From Cytophagales bacterium (GTDB lineage: Bacteria; Bacteroidota; Bacteroidia; Cytophagales; Spirosomataceae): a DNA stretch of 43,645 nucleotides. The stretch lies in assembly GCA_004292855.1 (NCBI GenBank), contig RDXN01000081.1, positions 1 to 43,645 of the forward strand. The letters are read 5' to 3'. The notes under the pieces were generated by a model, which saw only the letters and a list, made by a program, of their open reading frames with translations, was not told the origin of the DNA and made no database searches. The position numbers were made by a program, and so were the translations under genes. This document shows positions 22,629 through 31,810 of the stretch, in pieces; the first letter of the stretch is position 1, and every line of letters starts with the position of its first letter.

Positions 22629-24296
22629 ATGCTTAATCTCCTCCGTTTCCTATTCCTGTTTTCTGCCCTTTCACTCCTTCACTCGTTCGCTTTTTTACCA
22701 TCCACCTACGCCCACATCGGCAGCGCGGGGGTGGTGGTGCAGAAACGGGTCGGTAATTACCAGGTGCTCGTGCAGGTGACCCCCCCCGATGTGGTGCCCG
22801 GTACGGCCAAGGTGACCGTTTTTGTGGAGCAAGGCCGGGTCAACTCCGTGCAGGGGCGACCTGTTTATTTCTTCGCGGGCGATGAGGGGGCACCCCAGGC
22901 CGACGAACTGACCCTCACCGAAACTAACCGTTTCGAGGGCGACGTGTGGCTAATGGAATCCGGCTCCACCAGTATTCAACTGACCCTCAACGGCCCCGAC
23001 GGTAAAGCCGAAGTGGTAGCCCCCGTAGTGGCCGTTGCCACCGCCACCCGCGACATGCCTGCCGGAACCGGCGCGGGCCTGGCCGCGATGGGCCTGTTGT
23101 TATTGGTGATGATGATTACGATTATCGGGGCCAGTAACGCCGACGCCGTTCTGCCCCGAAGTGGGGGCGGTGTGCGCCGGAAACGGCTCATTGGCATGGG
23201 TGTTGGGGGCGTGTTGCTCATTTTGGCCCTCACGGGTGGCCGGTCGTGGTGGAACAGCCGGGCCGAAGAATACCAGACCTACCAACTCTACAAACCCGTT
23301 CCACTTATTTCGACGGTCGCTTTAAGCGAGGGGCAACCCGTGCTCACCATCCGGCCCGATACGACTGGGTTTAGCAAAAACTGGCAGCGTCGGCGCGATT
23401 TCAACGTGCTCATTCCCGACCACGGGAAATTGATGCACGCCTTTTTGGTTCGCATGGACGGTGGTATGGATGCCTTCGCGCACCTGCACCCCGAACGGAT
23501 TGATTCGCTCCGGTTCGCTACGCGCATTCCGCCTGGCCTGCCCGGTGGTCGCTACCGGCTCTATGCCGACGTAGTGTACCGCTCCGGCTACACCGAAACC
23601 CTCTCCGATACGCTCGACTTGCCCGCGCTCAAAATCTCCCCCGAACAAGCCGCCAAAGCCACCCGCACCGACCCCGACGATAGCCACATGGTTACCGAGC
23701 GGATGGGTGTGAAACAGGACGTGGTGGGCAAACTGCACCTCGACGACGATATGGTGGCCTGCGGCAAACCGGGGGCAAGCATGAAACTGTCGGATGGGAG
23801 CACGATGGTCTGGACCGACAAACCGGGCAAAACCCTCGAATCGGGTAAGCTCTACACACTCAAGTTTGCCGTGGCCGACCCATCGGGTAAGGCTGCAACA
23901 CTCCAGCCCTATTTGGGTATGGGTGGTCATGCGGCCATTCTGCGCTCCGACGGTACGGTGTACATTCACCTGCACCCCGTTGGCACGTATTCGATGGCCG
24001 CCGAGGAATCTCTCAACCGGCGCATCGCCGACACCACGCGCTCCATCAAATACCCCAACGGCGCGCGCTTCCGCGATAGCATCGACACGTATTTGTCGCA
24101 GCTAAAGGCCATGCCCGAGACCCAACGGAACCAAACTCTGCAAGCCGAAATGGGCAAGATGGACCACGCCATGACCACTAACAACATGGTTGTGTTTCCC
24201 TACGCCTTCCCCCGCGCAGGCCACTACCGTATCTGGGTACAGGTGAAACGCAACGGGCAGGTGTTATCCGGCGCGTTCGACACGCAGGTTTTGTAG
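22629..24296 (+). CDS. Membrane-anchored protein with two HLHP modules, probable metal binder
   Basis: A 555-residue exported protein. A signal peptide (to about residue 29, ending STYA) is followed by a beta-rich domain (30-135) resembling FixH/YtkA-type sandwiches, two transmembrane helices (about 145-167 and 189-206), and a large C-terminal region expected in the periplasm. That region contains a duplicated element: H270 in MHAFLVRMDGG with H285-L-H287-P, and H434 in GHAAILRSDG with H447-L-H449-P, each followed by an F-P-x-G-x-Y-R strand. Clustered His and Met (KMDHAMTTNNM near 515) suggest copper or another soft metal. It follows the twin-motif membrane protein and probably works with it. 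Function beyond metal binding is unknown. Confidence 0.8.
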   Translation: MLNLLRFLFLFSALSLLHSFAFLPSTYAHIGSAGVVVQKRVGNYQVLVQVTPPDVVPGTAKVTVFVEQGRVNSVQGRPVYFFAGDEGAPQADELTLTETNRFEGDVWLMESGSTSIQLTLNGPDGKAEVVAPVVAVATATRDMPAGTGAGLAAMGLLLLVMMITIIGASNADAVLPRSGGGVRRKRLIGMGVGGVLLILALTGGRSWWNSRAEEYQTYQLYKPVPLISTVALSEGQPVLTIRPDTTGFSKNWQRRRDFNVLIPDHGKLMHAFLVRMDGGMDAFAHLHPERIDSLRFATRIPPGLPGGRYRLYADVVYRSGYTETLSDTLDLPALKISPEQAAKATRTDPDDSHMVTERMGVKQDVVGKLHLDDDMVACGKPGASMKLSDGSTMVWTDKPGKTLESGKLYTLKFAVADPSGKAATLQPYLGMGGHAAILRSDGTVYIHLHPVGTYSMAAEESLNRRIADTTRSIKYPNGARFRDSIDTYLSQLKAMPETQRNQTLQAEMGKMDHAMTTNNMVVFPYAFPRAGHYRIWVQVKRNGQVLSGAFDTQVL

Positions 24297-24317
24297 AGAC
24301 GCAAAATTTTGCGTCTC
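24296..24317. repeat. Perfect 22-bp palindrome between convergent genes
   Basis: GAGACGCAAAA at 24296-24306 is followed without a loop by its exact reverse complement at 24307-24317. It starts on the last base of the HLHP gene's stop codon and lies 11 bases from the ThuA gene's stop. I recall GAGACGC...GCGTCTC palindromes as a dispersed repeat in several bacterial groups. It may act as a two-way terminator. Confidence 0.8.
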
Positions 24318-24328
24318 CACACGCACAA

Positions 24329-27300
24329 TTACATACCCGCTCCCACAAACTCGACGGTATCAACCGCCATGAGGGGTTTTTGCTTGTTGTCGGGGTTTAC
24401 GAACACAAAGAAGACTTTTTGTAAACCATCTGGTATTTTCGAGAGGGGAATCGACACGTTGCCCATCGAACCGGCTTTTACGTCGGCTTCGCCCAGCAGT
24501 TGCCCGCGTGGCGACCCTATGCGAACCTCAATCTTACCCCCTGACAGTCGCTCGTCGGCGGCAATCGCCATTACTTTTACGGCACTGATGCCGCTCAGGT
24601 CGATGTCGTTGAATTGGATAAAACTACCCGACGTGGTCGGAATGGCCGCTTCGGTTTTGGTGCCGGGCAGTTCAAACTTCATAATGTCGCGGTTAGCGTC
24701 GTACTGAACAGCCTTCATGCGGGGACTGCGCAGAGCCATCGAGGTGCTTGCCGTCAGCGGACCTGCCACCCCGTTGCCTTTGTCGGTGTAGGAGGCCGAC
24801 AGCAAGTACGAACCGGCTTTTTTCTGGGGAGCCGCCACATACGCGCCTTTCACCGGCTCGCGCTTCATGGCCTTGGTATCGCCGAGAGCCAGGATATAAC
24901 GGACCATGTCTTCGGCTTCTTCTTTTTTCAGTTGGGGATGCGCGCTCATGGCTTGTTCGCCCCAAACACCACCACCCCCGGCAATAATCTTGCGCGACAG
25001 TTTGGCCACCGCCGAGTTGTCTTTTGCGTATTTCTTGGCAACATCCATATACGAGGGGCCAATCGAAGCCTCATCCATAACGTGGCAAGACTTACAATCG
25101 CTCAACTCAATCAGGCGTTTGCCGGTCGAGAAGCCCGTGTTGGCCTGATGCCCCTGTGCCAGCATCGTTTTGTCGAAGCCTTCGAGATAGTTGATCGTCA
25201 TGGTCACATCGTCGGGGCTGATTTTGCCCGCTTTCAGCGAACCGTCTTCTTTGTCGTCAACCTCAACCTCGTACTCAACCGGTTTTCCCTCAAAATAGAA
25301 CGTCTTGTTGCCTTTTACGGCCAGCGCGACGGTTGGCTCGTCGTTGCCCACCTTGATGTCCATCGTGCGGGTATCAATCTTCCCAGCCGCATCAGTGATT
25401 TTCAAAACAGCCTGATAAACGCCCGGTTTTGTGTAGGTAAACGTTGGATTAGCCTCCGTGCTTTTGGGCAGGCTTTTGCCAAACGTCCACTCGTATTTGA
25501 GCGCGTCGCCATCATAATCGACTGAGCGGTTGCCCGTGAACGCTACTTTCAGCGGGGCTGCACCGATCATCTTGCTTGCCGAAGCCATTGCCACCGGACG
25601 GCGGTTGCCCGCGTTGTACGTAATGCGCGTCAGGCGGGCATCGTCGTTTTGGGCAAACCATTTCTGGCCGTATTCGAGCACGTAGAGCGACCCATCGTTA
25701 GCAAACTGCATGTCGATGGGGTGCGAGAACTTTGTAGCGGGCAGAAACCGCTCCATCTTCACAAAATCGCCGTCTTGGGTCATTGTAACGGGGTTGATCC
25801 AGTCGCGGGTCCAGTCGTAGGCAAAGAATTTTCCGTCGAAATGACGCGGGAATTTCACTGCATTTTCCGGGTAATCGTCGTAGTAATAAACGGGGCCACC
25901 CATCGCGTTACGGCTTCCCTTGCCCACAATCTCGCCAAACTCCGGTGAGTCGGCGTAGGGATAATAGATAAAGGCTTTCTGGGCGGGGGGCAACTCGGTT
26001 AGGCCCGTGTTGTTGGGCGAGTTATTGATCGGTTTGGCCGCATCGTGGGCGGGGCCGCTCGTGCTGTCGGCAAAGTTATAGTCGCGGTAGGCGCGGTTGT
26101 CGGCCACAAACATGGGCCAGCCAAAGTTGCCGGCCTTGCGAGCCTGGTTAACCTCGTCGTGCCCACGCGGACCGCGCTTCTCCACGTTATCGGCAGCGTC
26201 GGGGCCAACCTCCCCCCAGTACAAAAAGCCCGTCCGCTGATCGACCGAGATCCGGTAGGGGTTCCGGTTGCCCATCACATAAATCTCAGGTTTGGCTTTG
26301 GCGGGGTTGCTGTTGCCAAACAGGTTGCCTTCAGGAATCGTGTAGCGGGCCGCCGTGGGATCAGGCTTGATGCGCAGAATCTTTCCCCGGAAGTCGTTCG
26401 TGTTGGCCGACGAAGCTTGTCCGTCCCAACCCTTCCGACCGGGCCGCTCATCCATTGGGCCAAAGCCGTTCGAGGCAAACGGATTTACGTCGTCGCCGGT
26501 CGAGAGGTACAGATTACCCTGCTTGTCCCAGGCGATGGAGCCACCCGTGTGGCAGCAATCCGTGCGTTTCACAGGCACACGCAGAAGCACCTGTTCTGAT
26601 TTCAGGTCGATCTCGTCCGTCGCGTCGTTGTACTTAAACCGCGAAAGATGCTGGGCCGTGTCGCCATTAGCTGCGTTTGATACGGGCGAATAGAACAGAT
26701 ACAGCCACTTATTTTCGGCAAATTTAGGGTCAACGTTCACGCCCATTAGCCCGTACTCGAACTTGGTGTACACGGGCATGTTCGTCACGACTTTAGTGGT
26801 GTTCGTTTTTGGGTTGTACACCTTCAACGCACCCTTGCGTTCGCCAAAAAGCACTTTGCCACTGTTCAGGACAACCAGTTCGGTTGGTTCGTCCAATTTC
26901 TCAGCCAGCACTTTCTGCTCAAAACGATTCTCTTCGGGAAAGGCCATCGTTTTGGCCGCGCCGTATTTGAGTTGCTTAGCCATTGCCCATTTTACGCCAG
27001 CCAGCAGCGTTTTCAGAAAAATGGGTTCGCTGTAGGTCTCGTCGGGGTGCCCAAAGACCGTGTAAAATGCCCGGCCACCGTCGTACTCGTGATACCACAT
27101 CGCGGGGTGGTCGGCCCCCATTTTGCCTTCTTTGTAGGTGCTCTCGTCGAGCTTGGCAATCACTTTCACATCGCGGTTAAAGTTCTTGAAATCATAGAAC
27201 TCGTCCTTAATCTTCCAGCGGTCGGGGAAGCCAAACATCGTTGCGCTTGCTTTGTCGGCGGAGTAAGCCTCACCGGTTTGGACGTTCGGATTGCCGGGGT

Positions 27301-27724
27301 GACTCATGAACTGCCCACCCGCGAGCTTGTTGTACCACGGCCAGCCGTATTCGGTGTCGGTGGCTGCGTGAATGCCCAGATAGCCGCCCCCTGCCTGAAT
27401 GTACCGCTCGAAAGCCGCCTGTTGGGCATCGTTGAGCACGTCACCAGTGGTGCTCAGAAACAGCACTAGCCCGTATCGTTTCAGGTTGGCTTCGTTGAAG
27501 AGGGCAGAATTCTCGGTTGTATCGACCGAAAACCCATTTTCCTTGCCCATCTGCATCAGCGTGCGTTGCCCAACCGGAATCGACGCGTGCCGATAACCTT
27601 TGGTTTTGGAGAACACCAGCACCCGATTCAGGGATGGCGTACCGGATTGCGCCCAGCTTAGGGTGCTGACTGTCAGGCAAATGAATGCCAAGGCCAGACT
27701 ACAGGGGCGGAGTAAATGAAGCAT
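24329..27724 (-). CDS. ThuA / PQQ-type sugar dehydrogenase / PKD / cytochrome c / CBM fusion
   Basis: A 1131-residue exported protein with signal peptide (cleavage near residue 25, TLSWAQ). In order: a ThuA-like domain (about 30-250, VLVFSKTKGYRHASIP, GIHAATDTEYGW); a beta-propeller of the soluble glucose/sorbosone dehydrogenase type (about 275-690, with GLMGVNVDP, HTGGSIAWDKQGNLYLSTGD and MGNRNPYRISVD); a PKD domain (about 705-790); a cytochrome c domain with haem site CKSCH near 877; and a C-terminal carbohydrate-binding-like sandwich (about 985-1131). It should oxidise a sugar or glycoside and pass electrons to its own haem. This multi-domain form is common in Cytophagales. PQQ dependence is inferred from the propeller family. 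It is monocistronic. Confidence 0.93.
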   Translation of the reverse strand: MLHLLRPCSLALAFICLTVSTLSWAQSGTPSLNRVLVFSKTKGYRHASIPVGQRTLMQMGKENGFSVDTTENSALFNEANLKRYGLVLFLSTTGDVLNDAQQAAFERYIQAGGGYLGIHAATDTEYGWPWYNKLAGGQFMSHPGNPNVQTGEAYSADKASATMFGFPDRWKIKDEFYDFKNFNRDVKVIAKLDESTYKEGKMGADHPAMWYHEYDGGRAFYTVFGHPDETYSEPIFLKTLLAGVKWAMAKQLKYGAAKTMAFPEENRFEQKVLAEKLDEPTELVVLNSGKVLFGERKGALKVYNPKTNTTKVVTNMPVYTKFEYGLMGVNVDPKFAENKWLYLFYSPVSNAANGDTAQHLSRFKYNDATDEIDLKSEQVLLRVPVKRTDCCHTGGSIAWDKQGNLYLSTGDDVNPFASNGFGPMDERPGRKGWDGQASSANTNDFRGKILRIKPDPTAARYTIPEGNLFGNSNPAKAKPEIYVMGNRNPYRISVDQRTGFLYWGEVGPDAADNVEKRGPRGHDEVNQARKAGNFGWPMFVADNRAYRDYNFADSTSGPAHDAAKPINNSPNNTGLTELPPAQKAFIYYPYADSPEFGEIVGKGSRNAMGGPVYYYDDYPENAVKFPRHFDGKFFAYDWTRDWINPVTMTQDGDFVKMERFLPATKFSHPIDMQFANDGSLYVLEYGQKWFAQNDDARLTRITYNAGNRRPVAMASASKMIGAAPLKVAFTGNRSVDYDGDALKYEWTFGKSLPKSTEANPTFTYTKPGVYQAVLKITDAAGKIDTRTMDIKVGNDEPTVALAVKGNKTFYFEGKPVEYEVEVDDKEDGSLKAGKISPDDVTMTINYLEGFDKTMLAQGHQANTGFSTGKRLIELSDCKSCHVMDEASIGPSYMDVAKKYAKDNSAVAKLSRKIIAGGGGVWGEQAMSAHPQLKKEEAEDMVRYILALGDTKAMKREPVKGAYVAAPQKKAGSYLLSASYTDKGNGVAGPLTASTSMALRSPRMKAVQYDANRDIMKFELPGTKTEAAIPTTSGSFIQFNDIDLSGISAVKVMAIAADERLSGGKIEVRIGSPRGQLLGEADVKAGSMGNVSIPLSKIPDGLQKVFFVFVNPDNKQKPLMAVDTVEFVGAGM

Positions 27725-27841
27725 AGATTGTCAAATAGAGAATGTGCAAGGTCTGTACTGTTATCTTAAAACGAATTCTAACTCATAATTTAACCAAAAA
27801 TGTGGGTAAAGTTGCCAGATTTGATTTGAGGACATAAAAAA

Positions 27842-27868
27842 ACGAACCGCCCTGAATGAGCGGTTCGT
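27842..27868 (-). terminator. Intrinsic terminator of the Hsp20 gene
   Basis: On the minus strand ACGAACCGC pairs perfectly with GCGGTTCGT around a 9-base loop, and seven T follow. A second perfect 11-bp hairpin (GCTGTCGCGAA at 27894-27904, TTCGCGACAGC at 27909-27919, loop GGGA) lies between it and the stop codon. Confidence 0.85.
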
Positions 27869-27940
27869 CAAAACTCGAACGATTTAAAAAGTCGCTGTCG
27901 CGAAGGGATTCGCGACAGCAATTTCTTAGAGTGACCTCAA

Positions 27941-28360
27941 TTACCCAATCGCAATTTGCTTCACAACGGGTTCCTGTACGGGCACCTTGGGGAGCGTCAT
28001 ACTCAGGATACCGTCAGTATACGTGGCCGAAATGGCTTCGGTGTTCACGTTTTTTGGTAACCGGAAGCTCCGCTCAAAGGCGGCAACGCCAAACTCTTTG
28101 CGGGTGTAGTTCTCCGTTTGTGAATCGGTTTGCTCTTCGGGCTTCACCGAGATAGTCAATTTGTTTTGCTCCAGGCTCAAAACAAAACTCTCTTTCTTGA
28201 GACCGGGGGCAGCCAATTGCAGGTGGTAACCGGTTTCGTCTTCTTTAACGTTTACAGCAGGAACTTGTGCAACCGGCTTCTGATACCGAACGATGGCGGG
28301 GCCACCAAAAAACTGATCGAACAAGGTTGGAAATTGAGCGGAACGAACGAGCGTAGCCAT
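27941..28360 (-). CDS. Small heat shock protein, Hsp20/alpha-crystallin family
   Basis: A 139-residue chaperone that holds unfolding proteins without ATP. The start is ATG at 28360 (MATLVRSAQFPTLFDQFFGG); a longer frame from 28414 adds 18 residues unlike the family. The alpha-crystallin domain spans about 36-130, with VNVKEDETGYHLQLAAPGLK, the RKEFGVAAFERSFRLP block and the A-x-x-x-x-G-I-L motif in ATYTDGILSMTLPK. The C-terminal VPVQEPVVKQI supplies the I/V-x-V-like anchor. It stands alone with two hairpins downstream; a 33-bp perfect hairpin lies about 180 bases upstream. No heat-shock operator is obvious. Confidence 0.94.
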   Translation of the reverse strand: MATLVRSAQFPTLFDQFFGGPAIVRYQKPVAQVPAVNVKEDETGYHLQLAAPGLKKESFVLSLEQNKLTISVKPEEQTDSQTENYTRKEFGVAAFERSFRLPKNVNTEAISATYTDGILSMTLPKVPVQEPVVKQIAIG

Positions 28361-28717
28361 TGTATGTTGTTGTTTTAGTGAGTGATCAACTAGATTACAC
28401 CTCACTATACTCAATTCCTGTGCCGAGGGGATTTTTGACTATTTTATCTGACAAAATGGCTTGAATTGTAGTTTGTGTGAGCCGAAAAATGACATATTGT
28501 CTTATTGTCTCAGGCAAGGGTGCATTTTCGCGATCTATTTTGTCATCCCGACGAAGGAGGGATCTACTTCTGATAATCTCAAATCGGTAGTTAGTGAAGT
28601 AGATCCCTCCTTCGTCGGGATGACAAAAATCGTTGCAAAAGGCCACTCATGAAAATGCGCAGTGACCCTATGGAACACTGCGCATAACAAACAAAATTCG
28701 TTTTTACTGCCCAATCA
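28361..28717. other. Intergenic stretch upstream of hsp20, after icd
   Basis: No gene is evident in these 357 bases. Hsp20 transcripts must start in the AT-rich part near 28380-28450. The central part is taken up by the large perfect hairpin at 28538-28628. Confidence 0.5.
28538..28628. repeat. Perfect 33-bp inverted repeat (MITE- or REP-like)
   Basis: The arm at 28538-28570 (begins TTTTGTCATCCCGACGAAGG) is the exact reverse complement of 28596-28628, with a 25-base loop. Perfect identity over 33 bases implies recent formation or active maintenance. I recall TCATCCCGACGAAGGAGG-type palindromes dispersed in other Bacteroidota; that is from memory. It lies between icd and hsp20, both on the minus strand. 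Confidence 0.95.
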
Positions 28718-30163
28718 CTACGCCCCCTGCCCAGCCGAGAAAACGGCCTTGCCATCGAACGTGCAGAGGTTTTCGGTTTTGATAATGCTGAAACCGGCCT
28801 CAGTTATCTGCTTCTGCAAATCCATGATGTCGGCGTAGGTCGACGCCTTCAGGTCTTCGTTTTTGTACCGGCAACGCCAGTGGTCGGTGCAGAACGTTTC
28901 CGAGAAACCGCCCGGCCATACTTTTACGCCCCGGTTGGTAATCATGTTCAGGGCCATGTTGCCAGCCTTGAATCCTTTCATAGACTCGCCCAGTTTGTTG
29001 GGGTCGCGGTCGTTGCAGTGCAGGAAAATATCGACGCCAACCGTCTCGATTTGAACCGGGGCCTGTGGCGTTAGCTTCACCTTAAATGGCTCATTACCTG
29101 CCGTTGCGTAGCTTACGGGTTTCAGTTTTTCGGGTAGCTGACCCATGCGGGCGATTACGGCCTGCCCGAACTCTTTGGTGCCTACCTTCTGCGTGCTGAC
29201 GCCTTCCTCGAAAATATCGTAGGTATGGATGCCATCTTCGAGGGTTTTGAGCCAGGCGTTGTGTACGCGCTCGGCGGCCTCGCTCTGCCCGATGTGTACG
29301 AGCATCATCACGGCACCCAGCAACAAGCCCGACGGGTTGGCCAGATTCTGACCCGCCCGGCGCGGTGCCGAGCCGTGAATGGCCTCAAACATGGCCACTT
29401 CTTCGCCAATGTTGCAGCTACCCGCTAAGCCCACTGACCCGGCAATCTGAGCGGCAACGTCCGACAGGATATCGCCGTATAAATTAGGCATCACCACCAC
29501 GTCGAACGCTTCGGGCGTGTCGGCAAGTTTGGCCGCGCCAATGTCGACAATCCAGTGTTCGTTTTCGAGGTCGGGGTATTCTTTAGCCACTTCGTCAAAC
29601 ACGGCATGGAACAAACCGTCGGTCTGCTTCATGATGTTGTCTTTGGTGAAACAGGTCACTTTTTTGCGACCATACCGCCGGGCATACTCAAACGCGTATC
29701 GAACGATTTTCTCGGTGCCGGGCCGCGAGATAAGCTTCAGACACTGAACCACTTCGGGTGTTTGCTGATGCTCAATGCCCGCGTACAGATCTTCCTCGTT
29801 CTCCCGTACAATCACCACGTCCATTTTCGGGTGCTTCGTATCCACGTAGGGCGCGTAGGCCACGCAGGGCCGCACGTTGGCATACAAACCGAGCATTTTA
29901 CGGGTGGTCACGTTGAGGCTTTTGAACCCGCCCCCTTGTGGTGTCGTGATGGGGGCTTTTAGAAATACCTTCGTGCGCCGAAGCGACTCCCAGGCCGAGG
30001 GGGCAATGCCCGCCGTGTTACCACTGAGATACACTTTCTCACCAATTTCGATGGTTTCAATGTCGAGTTGAGCACCCCCCGCCAAAATAATGTCGAGGGT
30101 TGCCTGCATAATTTCGGGGCCAATGCCATCGCCGTACGCTACTGTAATCGGTTGTTTGTTCAT
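28718..30163 (-). CDS. icd: NADP-dependent isocitrate dehydrogenase (extended C-terminus type)
   Basis: Oxidises isocitrate to 2-oxoglutarate with CO2 release in the TCA cycle. From ATG at 30163 (MNKQPITVAYGDGIGPEIM) the protein has 481 residues; a frame from 30196 adds 11 unlikely ones. Features are the GDGIGPE start, SLNVTTRKMLGLYANVRPC substrate loop, the ENEEDLYAGIEH block, VMPNLYGDILSD metal site, and GSAPRRAGQNLANPSG near the cofactor pocket. A C-terminal extension of about 140 residues (from about 340) matches the Thermus/alphaproteobacterial form rather than the E. coli form. Cofactor preference cannot be proven by eye. A 15-base palindrome lies 47 bases upstream. Confidence 0.93.
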   Translation of the reverse strand: MNKQPITVAYGDGIGPEIMQATLDIILAGGAQLDIETIEIGEKVYLSGNTAGIAPSAWESLRRTKVFLKAPITTPQGGGFKSLNVTTRKMLGLYANVRPCVAYAPYVDTKHPKMDVVIVRENEEDLYAGIEHQQTPEVVQCLKLISRPGTEKIVRYAFEYARRYGRKKVTCFTKDNIMKQTDGLFHAVFDEVAKEYPDLENEHWIVDIGAAKLADTPEAFDVVVMPNLYGDILSDVAAQIAGSVGLAGSCNIGEEVAMFEAIHGSAPRRAGQNLANPSGLLLGAVMMLVHIGQSEAAERVHNAWLKTLEDGIHTYDIFEEGVSTQKVGTKEFGQAVIARMGQLPEKLKPVSYATAGNEPFKVKLTPQAPVQIETVGVDIFLHCNDRDPNKLGESMKGFKAGNMALNMITNRGVKVWPGGFSETFCTDHWRCRYKNEDLKASTYADIMDLQKQITEAGFSIIKTENLCTFDGKAVFSAGQGA

Positions 30164-30209
30164 GATCGGGATAAAATGTCCTGCAAATAAAAGCAATATT
30201 CAACAATTA

Positions 30210-30224
30210 GATAGTATTACTATC
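30210..30224. promoter_or_regulatory. Operator-like palindrome upstream of icd
   Basis: GATAGTATTACTATC is a dyad of two 6-base arms around ATT, 47 bases before the icd start. This is a typical distance for a regulator site, but no regulator is known. Confidence 0.3.
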
Positions 30225-30443
30225 AATACACCACTATTGTTTCGCTTACCGTTCACTAAAAATCATGCTCGCATAAAAACAGGTACTGTTCAGTCAGTGG
30301 CTTGATTTGACCAATCTGACACCCAGTTTTTGTAGTATTTCAAGGGAGCCTCTCCGTTTAGTTGAAATTTAACACCTTGCCTGTGATGGCCTTTAACCTA
30401 TGAACGTGTAATTTTAGCGGTTAAAATCGACTAAGTACCTACC

Positions 30444-30457
30444 TACAAAATTTTGTA
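30444..30457. promoter_or_regulatory. Perfect palindrome just upstream of the TPR gene
   Basis: TACAAAATTTTGTA is a perfect 14-base palindrome ending 7 bases before the ATG at 30465. It could be a repressor site or part of the translation start region; an upstream TTG start inside it is unlikely. Confidence 0.35.
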
Positions 30458-30464
30458 CAATAGA

Positions 30465-31805
30465 ATGATGCAACGTTTTTTGACGCTGGCTTTAACTGTT
30501 TTTGGGATCGGAGTGTGTAGCATGGCTACCGCCCAGCAAACTGCCGCTGAGTTTTTCGAAAGTGGAATTACCAAGAGTAAAGCGGGCGATTTTGCCGGTG
30601 CCCTACAGGCCTTCAGCATGGCCATCACTATGAACCCCGACAATGCCCCGAGCTATTACAACCGGGGTCTCGCCAAAGCAAACCTAAAGGACCACCGGGG
30701 GGCCATCCTGGACTATGACCGGGCCATTGAAATCAACCCTAAGGACGCCTACGCGTACCTGAGCCGGGGGGTTAGCAAAAGCAAGCAGGACGACCACCGG
30801 GCGGCTACCGTCGATTTTGGACGCGCTATCGAACTCAGCCCCGACGACCCACAGGCTTACTACAACCGGGGCGCAAGCCGGAGCCGACTAGATCAATTTC
30901 GGGGGGCGTTGCAGGACTTCAACCGGACCACCGAACTGGAGCCAAACAACGTCAACGCGTTGTATGCGCGCGGTATTACCAAGCAACGACTCGAAGACTG
31001 GAACGGGAGCCTTGCCGATTTCACGAAGGTTGCCGAATTGAACCCTAAGCGCGGGCAGGCATTTGCCGGTCGGGGCGAGTCGAAAATTCATTTGAACGAC
31101 TTCACGGGTGCTATTCAGGACCTGAACCGGGCCATTGAGTTCGATGCTGCCGATGGCGAATCCTATTATTTCCGGGGCTTTGCCAAAAGCAAACTCGAAG
31201 ACTACAAAGGGGCCTATGCCGATTATGACAAGGCTATCTCGATATTCCCAACCAACTACAAGGCTTATTACGGACGGGGTTTTTGCCGTAGCAAACTGAA
31301 CGATCAGAAGGGGGCTGTGCAGGATTTTAACACGGCGGTCGATCTGAACAACGAGAATGCCGAAACAAAGGTTGTGTACTCCGGGCGTCTTAACCGGGCC
31401 ACGCTCGATAACCTCCGTAACGTGGTGCAGGAGCGTAACAAAATCAATGATCTGTCGACGGAGCGTTCGGAGGCTTTCTTTAGCCGGGCCGTTAGCCGCA
31501 ATAAGCAGGGCGATGCCAAAGCGGCCATGATCGACCTGAACAAGGCTATCGAACTGAACCCAACCTACGCCGAAGCCTATTTCACACGGGGCATTATCCG
31601 TTCACAGCAAGGCGACCAGAAAGGGGCCATTACCGACTGCAACAGTGCCATTAAACTGAACCCCCGCTACGCCGAAGCATTCTACGTGCGTGGGATCATT
31701 AAACACAGTCTCGGCGACGAAAACGCAGGTTGCCTCGACCTTTCCAAGTCGGGTGAACTCGGCTACACGCCTTCTTACAAGGTGATTAGCGAGTATTGTA
31801 ATTAA
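30465..31805 (+). CDS. Secreted tetratricopeptide-repeat protein
   Basis: From ATG at 30465 the protein has 446 residues. A signal peptide (MMQRFLTLALTVFGIGVCSMATA) is followed by about twelve TPR units of 34 residues with the W/Y-A-F-P type pattern (AYYNRGLAKANLKDHRGAIL, AYLSRGVSKSKQDDHRAATV and so on), ending with a shorter cap that has two cysteines (GCLDL, EYC). The unit around residue 300-330 is interrupted by a longer insert (VVYSGRLNRATLDNLRNVVQ). TPR superhelices bind partner proteins; here in the periplasm or at the surface. The partner is not visible. It ends at a long hairpin that serves as terminator. Confidence 0.92.
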   Translation: MMQRFLTLALTVFGIGVCSMATAQQTAAEFFESGITKSKAGDFAGALQAFSMAITMNPDNAPSYYNRGLAKANLKDHRGAILDYDRAIEINPKDAYAYLSRGVSKSKQDDHRAATVDFGRAIELSPDDPQAYYNRGASRSRLDQFRGALQDFNRTTELEPNNVNALYARGITKQRLEDWNGSLADFTKVAELNPKRGQAFAGRGESKIHLNDFTGAIQDLNRAIEFDAADGESYYFRGFAKSKLEDYKGAYADYDKAISIFPTNYKAYYGRGFCRSKLNDQKGAVQDFNTAVDLNNENAETKVVYSGRLNRATLDNLRNVVQERNKINDLSTERSEAFFSRAVSRNKQGDAKAAMIDLNKAIELNPTYAEAYFTRGIIRSQQGDQKGAITDCNSAIKLNPRYAEAFYVRGIIKHSLGDENAGCLDLSKSGELGYTPSYKVISEYCN

Positions 31806-31810
31806 GAGTA

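Larger units (their letters stand above)
30164..30464. other. Divergent intergenic region, icd / TPR gene
   Basis: No gene is visible. Both flanking genes must be started from here, on opposite strands. The region is AT-rich and holds two palindromes listed separately (30210-30224 and 30444-30457). Confidence 0.6.

Noticed and set aside
21275..24296. A copper membrane monooxygenase (PmoA/PmoB-like) reading of the twin-motif and HLHP pair.
   Set aside because: Helix number, motif spacing and the absence of the third subunit do not fit; only the loose idea of a membrane protein with a periplasmic metal binder is shared.
24614..25525. A 303-residue open frame antisense to the ThuA fusion.
   Set aside because: No motif; the sense strand encodes a clear cytochrome c and PKD region.
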